A stretch of DNA of 32,793 bases from an uncultured Lachnospiraceae bacterium (GCA_910587895.1 CAJUOE010000146.1:1-32793); one strand, 5' to 3'; counted from the first letter of the stretch, positions 15,565-24,123 are shown. Made by a program: numbers and translations. Notes: generated by a model from the letters alone, not told the origin.

Positions 15565-15604
15565 AAAACTGAGCCAGAAACCTGTCTTCCAGATTCCCGG
15601 CTCA
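15565..15604 (-). terminator. Terminator of the intact Rpn gene
   Basis: Same hairpin as at 14855-14895: GAGCC..GGCTC with a T-rich end on the minus strand. Confidence 0.6.
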
Positions 15605-15870
15605 GTGATACTGGCTTATGCGTTCCGCCCTTCTTTTAATTGGTTTACTTCATCAAGAGTAAGTCCGGAAATATTTGCAATCTCTTCCAATGCGTATTTT
15701 CCGGCCGCTAACATGCGGAGTGCAACCTCTTTCAATGATTCATTTCTCATATCTTCCATAATGCGGCACATCTCGCTCACTCCCTTCGGATTTTCTTTCA
15801 GATAACGTGTTCGGTCTGCCATCAATTCAAAATTCATTTCATCTGCCTTGGCGCAATTGAAATCATGCAT
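15566..15870 (-). repeat. Direct repeat of an Rpn 3' end, copy 2
   Basis: Partner of 14858-15185; lies within the 3' part of the intact Rpn gene and its terminator. Confidence 0.9.
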
Positions 15871-16404
15871 AAGTTTTCCAAGATTGGATTCTCCACGATA
15901 TTCACCATTCACATATAAGATATGTTCCCCATCCTCAAAAGATTTACCCGTGGCAAGGTTGATTCTCTCAATCGGATACACCGGTTCGCCTTTCCCATAA
16001 AAATCTTTCTCAGTAATAAAAATCGTATAAGTGTCTGGCAATTCTTTAAATTCCTGCCCGGAATGGAGATTCTCTACATCCATCACACTGGAATGGTATC
16101 TTGCCCTGTGCGGGTCTGCTCCCTTTTCCTGCCTTTGAATTTCCAGGTCATATCGCTTTCCGGCTGAATCCGTACCGTATGCATCCAGGCAGATAGAGCG
16201 CGCCCCGGTCAGCCTTTTCATGTCCTTCTGTGTTTCGCAGCCAGTAATAATTAAATCCTGCTTTCCCGTGATAATGCGTAACACAAATTCCACCAATGGT
16301 ATATTATCCTTAAAAAGACAACGCATAAAATCATCGTCAATTGGTCGCAAATCCCGTAAACGCTGCAAATCTTCCTGATGTTTCTGGTCTGTCTTTTCCG
16401 TCAC
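15616..16404 (-). CDS. Rpn family PD-(D/E)XK nuclease / putative transposase
   Basis: This 262-residue protein has family marks LRPIDDDFMRCLFKDNIPLV near the N-terminus, the core ICLDAYGTDSAGKRYDLEIQR with D and E-x-Q as expected catalytic residues, DPHRARYHSSVMD, and DTYTIFITEKDFYGKGEPVY. Rpn proteins are endonucleases linked to horizontal gene uptake. The start is a GTG at 16404, with GGTGGGGG six bases upstream. A promoter, TTGTAA-17-TAGTAT (16446-16474, minus strand), lies just before it. Its 3' third is duplicated at 14858-15185. Confidence 0.85.
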   Translation of the reverse strand: MTEKTDQKHQEDLQRLRDLRPIDDDFMRCLFKDNIPLVEFVLRIITGKQDLIITGCETQKDMKRLTGARSICLDAYGTDSAGKRYDLEIQRQEKGADPHRARYHSSVMDVENLHSGQEFKELPDTYTIFITEKDFYGKGEPVYPIERINLATGKSFEDGEHILYVNGEYRGESNLGKLMHDFNCAKADEMNFELMADRTRYLKENPKGVSEMCRIMEDMRNESLKEVALRMLAAGKYALEEIANISGLTLDEVNQLKEGRNA

Positions 16405-16445
16405 TGTTAATCCCCCACCTGCTTTCCCCTTTGTATTGTGTCTCT

Positions 16446-16474
16446 ATACTATCACAACCCCCCTGGTTTTACAA
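16446..16474 (-). promoter_or_regulatory. Promoter of the intact Rpn gene
   Basis: On the minus strand: TTGTAA (16469-16474), 17 bases, TAGTAT (16446-16451). It lies 11 bases outside the left target repeat of the MITE-like element. Confidence 0.5.
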
Positions 16475-16490
16475 CCCAGGAACCACTTCT

Positions 16491-16772
16491 GCATACGAAA
16501 ATCAATTTTCAGAATATCCCTACATCTATTAATATATCTCTATATTGCCGTGTGCTGCATATACCCACACGAACGGGACAACACTGCGGCAAACTAACTG
16601 CTAACTGCAATCAGGTCTCTCAGGAATACCTTCGAGCCCGATTTTCGTAAGCAGTGGATTTCGCCTTCGCTAAAAACGTCCCTGAATTATTCGTTTTGGG
16701 TATATGCAGCCTCGGCATCATACAAATAATATGAATAACCCATAGGGATATTTTGAAAATTGATTTCCATGC
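16491..16772. mobile_element. MITE-like foldback element with target-site duplication
   Basis: The 282-bp element starts GCAT and ends ATGC, with imperfect inverted arms of roughly 90 bases. Outer arms share AATCAATTTTCA.AATATCCCTA (left 16498-16522, right 16743-16765). Inner arms share TGCCG and GCTGCATATACCCA..ACGAA (left from about 16546, right 16691-16717). It is flanked by the same six bases, ACTTCT, at 16485-16490 and 16773-16778. It has no ORF. These are the marks of a non-autonomous MITE. A transcript would fold into one long hairpin. Confidence 0.75.
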
Positions 16773-16793
16773 ACTTCTGCAAACCCTTCCTGT

Positions 16794-17144
16794 TTACTCG
16801 TTTAATTTCGTCTCACGGTGTTTGTCCAGAGATACCTTAACCGCCTTCACTACATCCATCAATATATACATATCCCGTTCAGAGCATGAATCGAGAATTT
16901 CCGCCAGTTCTCCTTTCAGGACAGTCTTACTGTTCCGGGGAACATCATAGAGAAGTTCGTCCGTCTGTACACACAAAGCGTCTGCAATACTAGCCAATAC
17001 GGACAAACTCAATTTGGTGTTCCCTGTTTCTATATGGCTCATATGACTTACAGAAATCTCAACCTTTTCAGCTAACTGTTCCTGTGAAAAATTACATGCT
17101 TTCCTGATTTTTCGTATACGCTGCCCTATTTTATAATAATTCAT
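16794..17144 (-). CDS. XRE-family transcriptional regulator
   Basis: The 116-residue protein has an N-terminal Cro/CI-type helix-turn-helix (IGQRIRKIRKACNFSQEQLA, then EKVEISVSHMSHIETG and LSVLASIADALCV). The short C-terminal helical segment (LAEILDSCSERDMYILMDVV) is typical of small clostridial XRE regulators. GGCGGAAA precedes the ATG. The gene diverges from the one at 17303 across a 158-base region with mirrored sites GCCTATATAG (17154-17163) and CTATATAGGC (17212-17221), likely its own operators. The MITE-like element ends about 20 bases after its stop. Confidence 0.85.
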   Translation of the reverse strand: MNYYKIGQRIRKIRKACNFSQEQLAEKVEISVSHMSHIETGNTKLSLSVLASIADALCVQTDELLYDVPRNSKTVLKGELAEILDSCSERDMYILMDVVKAVKVSLDKHRETKLNE

Positions 17145-17153
17145 AATATTTCC

Positions 17154-17221
17154 GCCTATATAGTTTATTTATACTTGAATTGTATGGGCAAAAATGATAT
17201 TATAACATAGTCTATATAGGC
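17154..17221. promoter_or_regulatory. Mirrored operator-like sites between divergent genes
   Basis: GCCTATATAG (17154-17163) overlaps the XRE ribosome-site region, and its inverse CTATATAGGC (17212-17221) lies at the start site predicted for the plus-strand promoter. A related CCTATACAG follows at 17231. On the minus strand TGTTATAAT (an extended -10) lies between them. Confidence 0.55.
17175..17203 (+). promoter_or_regulatory. Promoter of the small gene at 17303
   Basis: TTGAAT (17175-17180), 17 bases, TATTAT (17198-17203). It is bracketed by the operator-like sites of the XRE regulator. Confidence 0.6.
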
Positions 17222-17302
17222 TAAAGTAGTCCTATACAGAACAATTATTAGATATTATATAAAATTTAACCATAATTATTTAATGAAAAGGATATTACAA
17301 TA

Positions 17303-17641
17303 ATGACAACCAACGAAATGAAAGACCTGCTGTTCGAAATATTGAACGAGCACGACACACTGTTTTCTGATGTTGCACTGGATGATACGAGGGACGCCCT
17401 GATAGTCACTTCCATTGACAAAAAGAAATTCTCCCTCATTGTAGAAAATATGGACGAAGGCAGAGAAGTAATCCGGCTGTGGGCAAAAGAAAATCCGGCA
17501 ACGCTGAATATAGAAATTGCCCTGATACAAATGGCAGATGCAGGAATTATATCCGAAGAAGAACGTGAAAAATATCATTTAGAAACTGTGAAAAACGAGT
17601 ATTTATTAAAAGAAAGATACAAAACAGGAAACAATCTATAA
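17303..17641 (+). CDS. Small acidic protein of unknown function
   Basis: I do not recognise this 112-residue protein. It is soluble and acidic, with helix and strand alternation: MTTNEMKDLLFEILNEHDTL, then DALIVTSIDKKKFSLIVENM, and a C-terminal helical part IALIQMADAGIISEEEREKY. No membrane segment or cysteine motif is present. AAAGGATATT lies before the ATG, at a slightly long distance. It diverges from the XRE regulator and is probably repressed by it, judging from the shared operator-like sites. The pair could be a regulatory or toxin-antitoxin-like module, but nothing in the sequence proves this. Confidence 0.6.
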   Translation: MTTNEMKDLLFEILNEHDTLFSDVALDDTRDALIVTSIDKKKFSLIVENMDEGREVIRLWAKENPATLNIEIALIQMADAGIISEEEREKYHLETVKNEYLLKERYKTGNNL

Positions 17642-17722
17642 AAAACAGCTGCATTCTTCATCTATCCCAGCATTATGTTCAGCAAAACCTGATTTCTGTA
17701 TCATATAATTTGGGTATTTATA

Positions 17723-17751
17723 TTGTCTAAAAATTTCCTATATGTTATTCT
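17723..17751 (+). promoter_or_regulatory. Promoter of the secreted thioredoxin-like/FN3 protein
   Basis: TTGTCT (17723-17728), 17 bases, TATTCT (17746-17751), about 50 bases before the start codon. Confidence 0.5.
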
Positions 17752-17800
17752 AATTTAAATTTGAGAATTTTTATTTTTGACCGGAAAGGAGATTCTTTTT

Positions 17801-19432
17801 ATGAAACAATCTAATTTTTGCCCAAAACATATGCTGCGCTTACTGGCAATTTTTACGCTGTTTCTCGTCCCATTGCTAAGTTTCGCGCCAAAGGCAACGG
17901 CACAGGCGGCAGGTTATGACAACCCGGCCTACACATTCACATCAACCAGCGGCTCTTCCATCTCCACAACAGCCAGCCCCAACGAGACTACAGTCATCAT
18001 TTTCGGACACACAACATGCGGCTACACAAGGAGTACACTGAGCAGTGTTTCTTCCTGCGACTGGGTGAAACGCTCTGATATTCGAGTAATCTTCGCAGAG
18101 ATCAATGGCCATACCCAGGAAGAAGTGCTGGCATATGAACAGGGCTATCAATGCCCGGATATGACATTCTGTTATGACGATTCGTTTGTTGGCATTAATA
18201 ATGCCATGTACAAATATGCCGAACTTTTTGGCATCAATCTCAGGGATGGCGTAGATTTGCCAATGACGGTACTGATCGATAAAGACAATAAAGTTCAAAG
18301 CCTGCTGACCGGCAAAAAGACTGCCGATGAACTCCTGGTAGAAATCAACAAACTTACCGGCGACAGCAGCGGCGGAATCACACCCCCACCCTCCGGCTCG
18401 GATGCTGGCTTTGCAAATTTTGCCTACGGCCTGAAAACAACAGATAATACGATAGTCTCCACCAAAGCTGTTCCCACCAAAACTACGGTTCTTCTGTTTG
18501 GCAATGTTTTCTGCGGCATTACGAACGCTACCTTGCAGGAGATTTACGACAGCAACTGGGTCACCCGTCAGGACATCCGCATCATCTTCGCAGATGTAAT
18601 GGGCAATTCCCTAAACGATACCAAAACGTTTGCACAGAAATTTCCCGGAAAAGGCATTTCATTCTGCCATGATGAATCGGGGCTTAATTTTAATTTTGCA
18701 TTGTCTTATCTTAGCCTCTATGGGCATAATGGCGGCACATTCCCATATATCGTGCTGATTGATAAGAACGATAAAATACGTTTTCTTTCTTTAGGCTATC
18801 AGCCGGCAGCCGATATTTACAAAGAAATAGAGAAAATCATGAACGTGACGCCTGAGATATCCGAAAAGCCGGTGACCATCTCCGATGTCACCGGACTGAA
18901 AACTTCCGTTTCGACTGCCAAAAACGTAAAACTGTCCTGGAATAAAATCCCCCAGGCAAAGGGCTATATCATTTATCAGTATAATAATTCCAAAAAGAAA
19001 TGGGACACAAAGGCAACACTTGAACAAAACACTGACTCCTATACCGTGAAAGGACTGACTCCAGGTACAAATTACCGTTTTGCCGTGAAAGCATATACCC
19101 GCTCCAAGGACGGAAAACAGGTACTCAGCAAGTCTTATGTTTCTGTATATACGGCAACTGCACCGAACGCCGTGAATTTCAAGGTTACGTCAGGCAAAAA
19201 GAAGGCAGCCCTGAAATGGAGCAAAGTGAAGGGCGCTACCGGTTATACCGTATATTACAAGACCGGCAAGCAGAAGTCATGGAAAAAACTTAAGAGCACC
19301 AAAACCACCCGCTACACAAAGACAAAGCTGAAATCCGGCAAAACGTATACGTTTACCGTGAAAGCATATAAAACTTACAAAGGAAAAACGTATACCAGCA
19401 GTTTCCGCTCCAAAAAAGTCAAAATCCGATAG
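17801..19432 (+). CDS. Secreted protein with two thioredoxin-like and two fibronectin-III domains
   Basis: This 543-residue protein starts at an ATG nine bases after GGAAAGGAG. A signal peptide covers about residues 1-35 (LLAIFTLFLVPLLSFAPKATAQA). Two tandem thioredoxin-fold repeats follow: repeat 1 with TTVIIFGHTTCGYTRSTL and LPMTVLIDKDNKV, repeat 2 with TTVLLFGNVFCGITNATL and FPYIVLIDKNDKI. In both, the usual C-x-x-C is reduced to a single leading cysteine (CGYT, CGIT). Two FN3 domains (VKLSWNKIPQAKGYIIYQYN; AALKWSKVKGATGYTVYYKT) form the C-terminal half. The last domain is very lysine-rich, fitting contact with the wall. No LPXTG or membrane anchor is seen. The role is unknown; redox exchange or metal binding is possible. 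Confidence 0.75.
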   Translation: MKQSNFCPKHMLRLLAIFTLFLVPLLSFAPKATAQAAGYDNPAYTFTSTSGSSISTTASPNETTVIIFGHTTCGYTRSTLSSVSSCDWVKRSDIRVIFAEINGHTQEEVLAYEQGYQCPDMTFCYDDSFVGINNAMYKYAELFGINLRDGVDLPMTVLIDKDNKVQSLLTGKKTADELLVEINKLTGDSSGGITPPPSGSDAGFANFAYGLKTTDNTIVSTKAVPTKTTVLLFGNVFCGITNATLQEIYDSNWVTRQDIRIIFADVMGNSLNDTKTFAQKFPGKGISFCHDESGLNFNFALSYLSLYGHNGGTFPYIVLIDKNDKIRFLSLGYQPAADIYKEIEKIMNVTPEISEKPVTISDVTGLKTSVSTAKNVKLSWNKIPQAKGYIIYQYNNSKKKWDTKATLEQNTDSYTVKGLTPGTNYRFAVKAYTRSKDGKQVLSKSYVSVYTATAPNAVNFKVTSGKKKAALKWSKVKGATGYTVYYKTGKQKSWKKLKSTKTTRYTKTKLKSGKTYTFTVKAYKTYKGKTYTSSFRSKKVKIR

Positions 19433-19459
19433 ATTATATCTGAAAGAAAACACTCTCTG

Positions 19460-22042
19460 TCAGCGTCTCAGCCGGCTCATGGTCTGGAACATTTTGTGCA
19501 TATCCACCGGTTTTGCCAGATGCTCATTCATCCCGGCATCCTTTGCCAGTGCGATATCCTCTTCAAAGGCATTCGCTGACAGCGCTATGATTGGCACGGT
19601 CTGAGCATCCACACGGTTCAGGCCGCGAATCACACGCGCCGCCTCATATCCGCTCATGACAGGCATCATCAGATCCATGAGTATGCAGTCAAATGTTTCC
19701 ACAGCGGATGCTGCAAATGCATCCACAGCGGCTTTCCCATTATTGACAGTCACAACCTCTGCGCCCGCATCCATAAGCATGTACTCTACGATTTCGCAGT
19801 TAATCTCATTGTCTTCCACCAACAGAACCCGCATTCCGGCGATATCGCCCTGCTCTTCCTGTTTCTCATCCACAGGCTGTCGGTTCCAGCTTTCATCAAC
19901 ACGGACAGGCAGCGTGATTTGAACCACGCTCCCCCTGCCAATCTGGCTGTCAAGCTCAACCGTTCCCTGCATCTGATCCACCAGTTTCTTTACGATAGAC
20001 ATGCCAAGCCCAACGCCGTTGTAGTTGGTTCTCGCATCCTGATGCTCCTGGGTGAAAGGTTCAAAAATATGTTCCCTGAAGTCTTCCCCAATGCCAATCC
20101 CGGTATCTTCCACCGTAAAACGGCAGCTGACGGTTCCATCGCGAAAATCCGTCTCCTCTGCCCGGACAAACACAGAACCACCCTCCCGGTTATATTTTAA
20201 CGCGTTGTCAATCACATTCGTCAGGATTTGTTTTAAGTGCAGCGGATTGCCAACAACCCTGGTATGCCGCAAATCGGACATCTTAAGCTCCAGATGAATC
20301 CCGCGCTCTTCCGCCAAAGGAGACAGGAGCGTGATACAGTCTTCCAACACGACGCAAAGGTCAAACGGTTCTTCCACTGCCACCGGCCTTCCGCTCTCCA
20401 GCCTGCTCACCTGAAGAACGTCGTTCACCAGAGACAGCAGGTGCTCCGTTGACACACGTATCTTCTTCCAGCACTCATTCTGCCGCTGTCTGTCATGATG
20501 GCTTTTCTCCAGAATCGCCAACATTCCCAGAATTCCATTGATCGGCGTCCGCAGATCATGCGACATACGGGAAAGGAATTCGCTTTTTGCCGAATTTGCC
20601 TGTCTCACCCGCTCCAGAAGTTCCAGTATGGACTGCTCCTGTTTCTTCCTCGTCATCATGGTCTCTGTAATGTCCTGATGATATCCGTTCAGGCAGAAAC
20701 CCGGTTTTTCAAATGTTTTGTCCGGTACCCCGCCGCAACGAACATAAATTTTCCCCAGCATCGGGTGATTCCAGGGATAAATCACTTCTGAACGCCCGGT
20801 TTCCAGTATTTCCCGCACCGCTTCCTGCACCATGTCAACATAGTCCGGTTCAATGCGTTCAAACCAGTGCCGGTAGCACTCCTCCGGCCCGATTTCATCT
20901 GTCACACCCAAAAGGATCCGCATCGTCTTGTCCGCATACATCCTTGGCGGACATCCATTCTCCATCTCTATCGTCCAGATGCCTGTCCTGGCGCCCTCCA
21001 GAATGTTCTCAAGGCTCCGCCTTGCCTCCAGTTTGTATTTCTCTTCCTGCTCCACCACGGCATTGACGTCCCGCAGCGCAAAAATCCCACAATTCTCTTC
21101 CTTCGTCTTGTCCATGGCGGAAAAATGGAGTTCCAGATGTTTCAGCCCAGAGGAACTGTCTTTCACCTGATATCGGACAGAAAACTTTTTCTTCGCCCCA
21201 AGCTGCGTGAGCACATAATCTTTTTTCGTCACGGCACGAAGCCTTTCCTGATCCTGCGGAATAACATATTCAGATATATACCGCTCCATGGCCGCCTGAT
21301 AGCCATCCTTAAAACCGGCGCCCCAGTCCATCCCCGTCCTTTCGCTGTTCCGGTAGATGTCACATTCGCCTGTGTCAAAATTCACCTGATAGATGTCCAG
21401 GTAATCCACGCTAAGGGCATGAAGGACATTATAGCTTCTCTTTTGAAGTTCACGAACAAGGTTACGCCGTTTCAGGGAGGATACGATAAAATATGCCGCA
21501 GTCTGGAGCATATTTGATGCATATTCCAGCGACTTTACAGGGGGATTGTCCACACCATAAAAACCGATAATCTTTTCACTGTCATACAGGGGAACCACCA
21601 CAAGGGAATGAATCCCCTGCTGTTTCAGTTTCTCATACTGAAGCGGTTCCGTCTCACGAATATCTTCCAGCCTCTCAATGACAATATGTCTGCCGATACT
21701 AAAATTCCGATACCAGCTGGCGCACACCTCTGGCGGAACATTTTGCAGGTTCTCCTTTTCCGGCTGCACGCCATCCGCCACCCACTCGTAGGTGTTGTCA
21801 TCTCCGCCGGACTCATTCTGTTCAAATATATAGGTTCGTTCCCCATTCAACGCTTTTCCCAGATGCTCCAACAGCACGTCCAGCGACTGATCCGGAGTTT
21901 CCTCCAGCAAAGCAGCACGAAGACCCTCATTGATGACGGTCTCCAAATTCTGAACGCTTTGTATGCCACTGTATTGCTCACGATCCCCAACAGCCGAATC
22001 ACCTTTTTCGATCCGTTCGCAAGGTTCCTTTATTTCATCCAT
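19460..22042 (-). CDS. Hybrid sensor histidine kinase with GAF, PAS and receiver domains
   Basis: The 860-residue signalling protein has no membrane segment, so it senses in the cytoplasm. The N-terminal GAF-like domain (about residues 30-195) includes HSLVVVPLYDSEKIIGFYGVDNPP. One or two PAS-like regions follow (about 345-465, ILEGARTGIWTIEM). The HisKA phospho-acceptor is H495 in SRMSHDLRTPINGILG. The ATPase shows ILTNVIDNALKYN and VEDTGIGIGEDFREHIFEPF. The C-terminal receiver has D790 in DCILMDLMMPVMSGYEAA. GGAGG precedes the ATG. No partner regulator is adjacent. It lies 56 bases after the Septu-like genes on the same strand and could be reached by read-through. Confidence 0.92.
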   Translation of the reverse strand: MDEIKEPCERIEKGDSAVGDREQYSGIQSVQNLETVINEGLRAALLEETPDQSLDVLLEHLGKALNGERTYIFEQNESGGDDNTYEWVADGVQPEKENLQNVPPEVCASWYRNFSIGRHIVIERLEDIRETEPLQYEKLKQQGIHSLVVVPLYDSEKIIGFYGVDNPPVKSLEYASNMLQTAAYFIVSSLKRRNLVRELQKRSYNVLHALSVDYLDIYQVNFDTGECDIYRNSERTGMDWGAGFKDGYQAAMERYISEYVIPQDQERLRAVTKKDYVLTQLGAKKKFSVRYQVKDSSSGLKHLELHFSAMDKTKEENCGIFALRDVNAVVEQEEKYKLEARRSLENILEGARTGIWTIEMENGCPPRMYADKTMRILLGVTDEIGPEECYRHWFERIEPDYVDMVQEAVREILETGRSEVIYPWNHPMLGKIYVRCGGVPDKTFEKPGFCLNGYHQDITETMMTRKKQEQSILELLERVRQANSAKSEFLSRMSHDLRTPINGILGMLAILEKSHHDRQRQNECWKKIRVSTEHLLSLVNDVLQVSRLESGRPVAVEEPFDLCVVLEDCITLLSPLAEERGIHLELKMSDLRHTRVVGNPLHLKQILTNVIDNALKYNREGGSVFVRAEETDFRDGTVSCRFTVEDTGIGIGEDFREHIFEPFTQEHQDARTNYNGVGLGMSIVKKLVDQMQGTVELDSQIGRGSVVQITLPVRVDESWNRQPVDEKQEEQGDIAGMRVLLVEDNEINCEIVEYMLMDAGAEVVTVNNGKAAVDAFAASAVETFDCILMDLMMPVMSGYEAARVIRGLNRVDAQTVPIIALSANAFEEDIALAKDAGMNEHLAKPVDMHKMFQTMSRLRR

Positions 22043-22098
22043 ATGCCTATCCTCCGCTTTTCCTCTTATCTTTCACCGTAAAAGCCAGAAAATGTTTC

Positions 22099-22749
22099 TT
22101 ACTCTACGGCACTCATTAATTCCTCATACAGGCTGGGATAATCCATGTCTTCCTTCAGAATGTTCCATTCATCACAAAATGACTCCGCATTACCGCAGTT
22201 CCTATGTGCTTTATAGTCTTTCAGGAATCGAATAATTCTCTTTCTCCTGGCCTTTACAAGATTTTCCCTGTTCATCCCTGTATGATTAATCGTCGTAAGC
22301 GCCCTTTTACTATTTCCCCTTATCTCATATTCTCCTGTCGTCAAATTCAACTTCAAAAATTTATCAATATCATCCTTTGACGGATCTAAAATCGGATTCT
22401 CAAAATCCCAGTTTGCTTTTTTATAACTTGTATTACAAACCTCACAGCACCAGTGCAGATTATCCCATTCAAAAGCATACTGATAAAACTGAGGCCTTGA
22501 TTTCGGCTTTAAGTGTTCTATTCTGCCATAAGAACTTACTCCAATTATTGCCTCGCAATAACAGCAATGCTGTTTATACATTTTTTCAAGTGTTTCTTTT
22601 ACGTCATCCTGCCTGTATTTATTTTTAAAACTATCATCGACTTTCGCATAAGAGCCCTGTTTATCAATTTCGTCCATTAATTCCCTTGTCCACTGAGCCG
22701 AGTAATTCTTCAGGCTCTCCGGCTGCGGCAAACGGTTTACTCTTCTCAA
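22099..22749 (-). CDS. ptuB: HNH endonuclease of a Septu-like defence system (PtuB)
   Basis: This 216-residue nuclease is of the HNH type found with AAA ATPases in Septu and some retron systems (TIGR02646-like). The zinc and active-site elements are in order: C62-x-x-C65 (HCCYCE), RIEHLKPKS with H79, WDNLHW with N97, and C102-x-x-C105-N. Septu PtuB is the effector nuclease that PtuA holds in check until infection. The start is a TTG at 22749 that overlaps the upstream ATPase stop as TTGA, so translation is coupled; GGGAGAAGG lies just before it. The length fits the family. Confidence 0.85.
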   Translation of the reverse strand: MRRVNRLPQPESLKNYSAQWTRELMDEIDKQGSYAKVDDSFKNKYRQDDVKETLEKMYKQHCCYCEAIIGVSSYGRIEHLKPKSRPQFYQYAFEWDNLHWCCEVCNTSYKKANWDFENPILDPSKDDIDKFLKLNLTTGEYEIRGNSKRALTTINHTGMNRENLVKARRKRIIRFLKDYKAHRNCGNAESFCDEWNILKEDMDYPSLYEELMSAVE

Positions 22750-24080
22750 TATCCTTCTCCCAATATCTCATTAATCGACATAAATGCCGCCTCTTCGATT
22801 GCAATATCATCTTCCGGAAGCACTTCGCTTAATTCCCGAATCAAGCCTTCGTACTCTTCTCTGGCGTTATCCATCATATCTCCGGATAATTTTTCTTTCG
22901 CAAGTTCAGATAGCCTTTTTAGCTTCTCTGCTGTCTCCGGATCACGGTTATCTGTATTCATATATGTTTTCAGAACACTGTCCACCATCCATCCCTTTAC
23001 TGTTTTTCCAGGTACAATCTCCGATGGCTTATCGAGAAATATATCCTCCAATTGCAAAGTAATCAGTTTTTCTTCTTTACATGATGCGATAATAATCGGC
23101 GAATGTGTAGTTGCAATAAACTGCACTTTCGGAAAGGTATTTTTCAATGCATCAACCACCCTCCATTGCCAGTTAGGATGAAGATGCATGTCTATTTCAT
23201 CAATCAGGACAATGCCCGGTGTTTTGTCTGTAATATCCCCCAGTAAATTAGGATTTAAAACCGCCATTCTGTAAGCAATATCAAATACCATTCCGAGAAG
23301 ATTCCGATATCCGGAACTCAGTAAACGGATGGGTAAAATTTCTTCTCCGTCAGAATATACCAGCTCTTCCGTACGTTTATCATACGAAACGTCAATCCCT
23401 TCTCTTCCCTGCATATATCCCATAAAACTGGAAACCGCTCTTTTTACTGCCTCATATTCTATAATTGCCTTTTCCTGCTGCCAGGAAACCTGCTCCATCT
23501 TTTTACACCAGTTTATTAACATCTTATCATTGGCAGCCTCTTCCAGACAGTCAACGTAACCTACTACTCTCGAAAAATCATCAGAAAAAGGATTCAGCCA
23601 TTTATCCCTCTTCTGATTGGACACTCTGGAAAAACTCTGATAACTGATAACCGGTAAAATTGACTGCAAATCATCCACCATAAGCTGTGCTGTCCTGCAA
23701 ATATCTCTTGGCTCTACAGTAGTCCGCGAACTGCTGATGCTCTTCTTTTGTCTGGAAAATTCAAAAAACTGTATCCCGACATCCTCTCCAACATCCAATT
23801 CCAGACAGGCATTCACACAAATTGGAGTTTTAAAAAGAATATTATTTGAACCCGTACCAGTCAACTGATTTTCTCTGCGTATTTCATCCCTGGAAAAATG
23901 AATCGTATTCACACCATCAATTCCCGAAAGAAATCCTCCAAGGGCAACAGATACCGCCTCTAAAACAGATGTCTTACCTGTCCCATTATCTCCGATAATT
24001 AAATTTACAGATCTGTCAAAATCAAAATCAGCGCTCTTAATACCCTTAAAATTTTCTATATGAATACTGGATAGATACAT
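22746..24080 (-). CDS. ptuA: AAA/ABC-type ATPase of a Septu-like defence system (PtuA)
   Basis: The 444-residue SMC/OLD-like ATPase begins MYLSSIHIENFKGIKSADF. The P-loop GDNGTGKTS is at residues 30-38. The ABC signature is RLLSSGYRNLLGMVF, the Walker B is GIVLIDEIDMHLHPNWQW and the switch histidine lies in FIATTHSPIIIAS. There is no TOPRIM domain, which separates it from OLD nucleases. The ATG at 24080 follows GGAAAGGA; upstream in-frame codons to 24152 overlap the promoter. Coupled directly to an HNH gene, it forms the two-gene unit of Septu. ATPase plus HNH pairs also occur next to retron reverse transcriptases, but none is seen here. Confidence 0.85.
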   Translation of the reverse strand: MYLSSIHIENFKGIKSADFDFDRSVNLIIGDNGTGKTSVLEAVSVALGGFLSGIDGVNTIHFSRDEIRRENQLTGTGSNNILFKTPICVNACLELDVGEDVGIQFFEFSRQKKSISSSRTTVEPRDICRTAQLMVDDLQSILPVISYQSFSRVSNQKRDKWLNPFSDDFSRVVGYVDCLEEAANDKMLINWCKKMEQVSWQQEKAIIEYEAVKRAVSSFMGYMQGREGIDVSYDKRTEELVYSDGEEILPIRLLSSGYRNLLGMVFDIAYRMAVLNPNLLGDITDKTPGIVLIDEIDMHLHPNWQWRVVDALKNTFPKVQFIATTHSPIIIASCKEEKLITLQLEDIFLDKPSEIVPGKTVKGWMVDSVLKTYMNTDNRDPETAEKLKRLSELAKEKLSGDMMDNAREEYEGLIRELSEVLPEDDIAIEEAAFMSINEILGEGY

Positions 24081-24123
24081 ATCATTTTCCTTTCCCTCAA
24101 CTACCATATATTCTCTAATATAT

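Noticed and set aside
16540..16720. 6S or other structural RNA on either strand
   Set aside because: The long imperfect stem resembles 6S architecture, but the outer arms continue the symmetry and identical ACTTCT repeats flank the whole unit, so a transposed foldback element explains more of the sequence.
20867..21517. 216-codon plus-strand frame opposite the histidine kinase
   Set aside because: It is a mirror of GC-rich coding sequence; no ribosome site and no plausible protein features.
22099..24080. Retron-associated effector pair
   Set aside because: The ATPase plus HNH pair also occurs with retrons, but no reverse transcriptase or msr-msd-like sequence is seen on either side.
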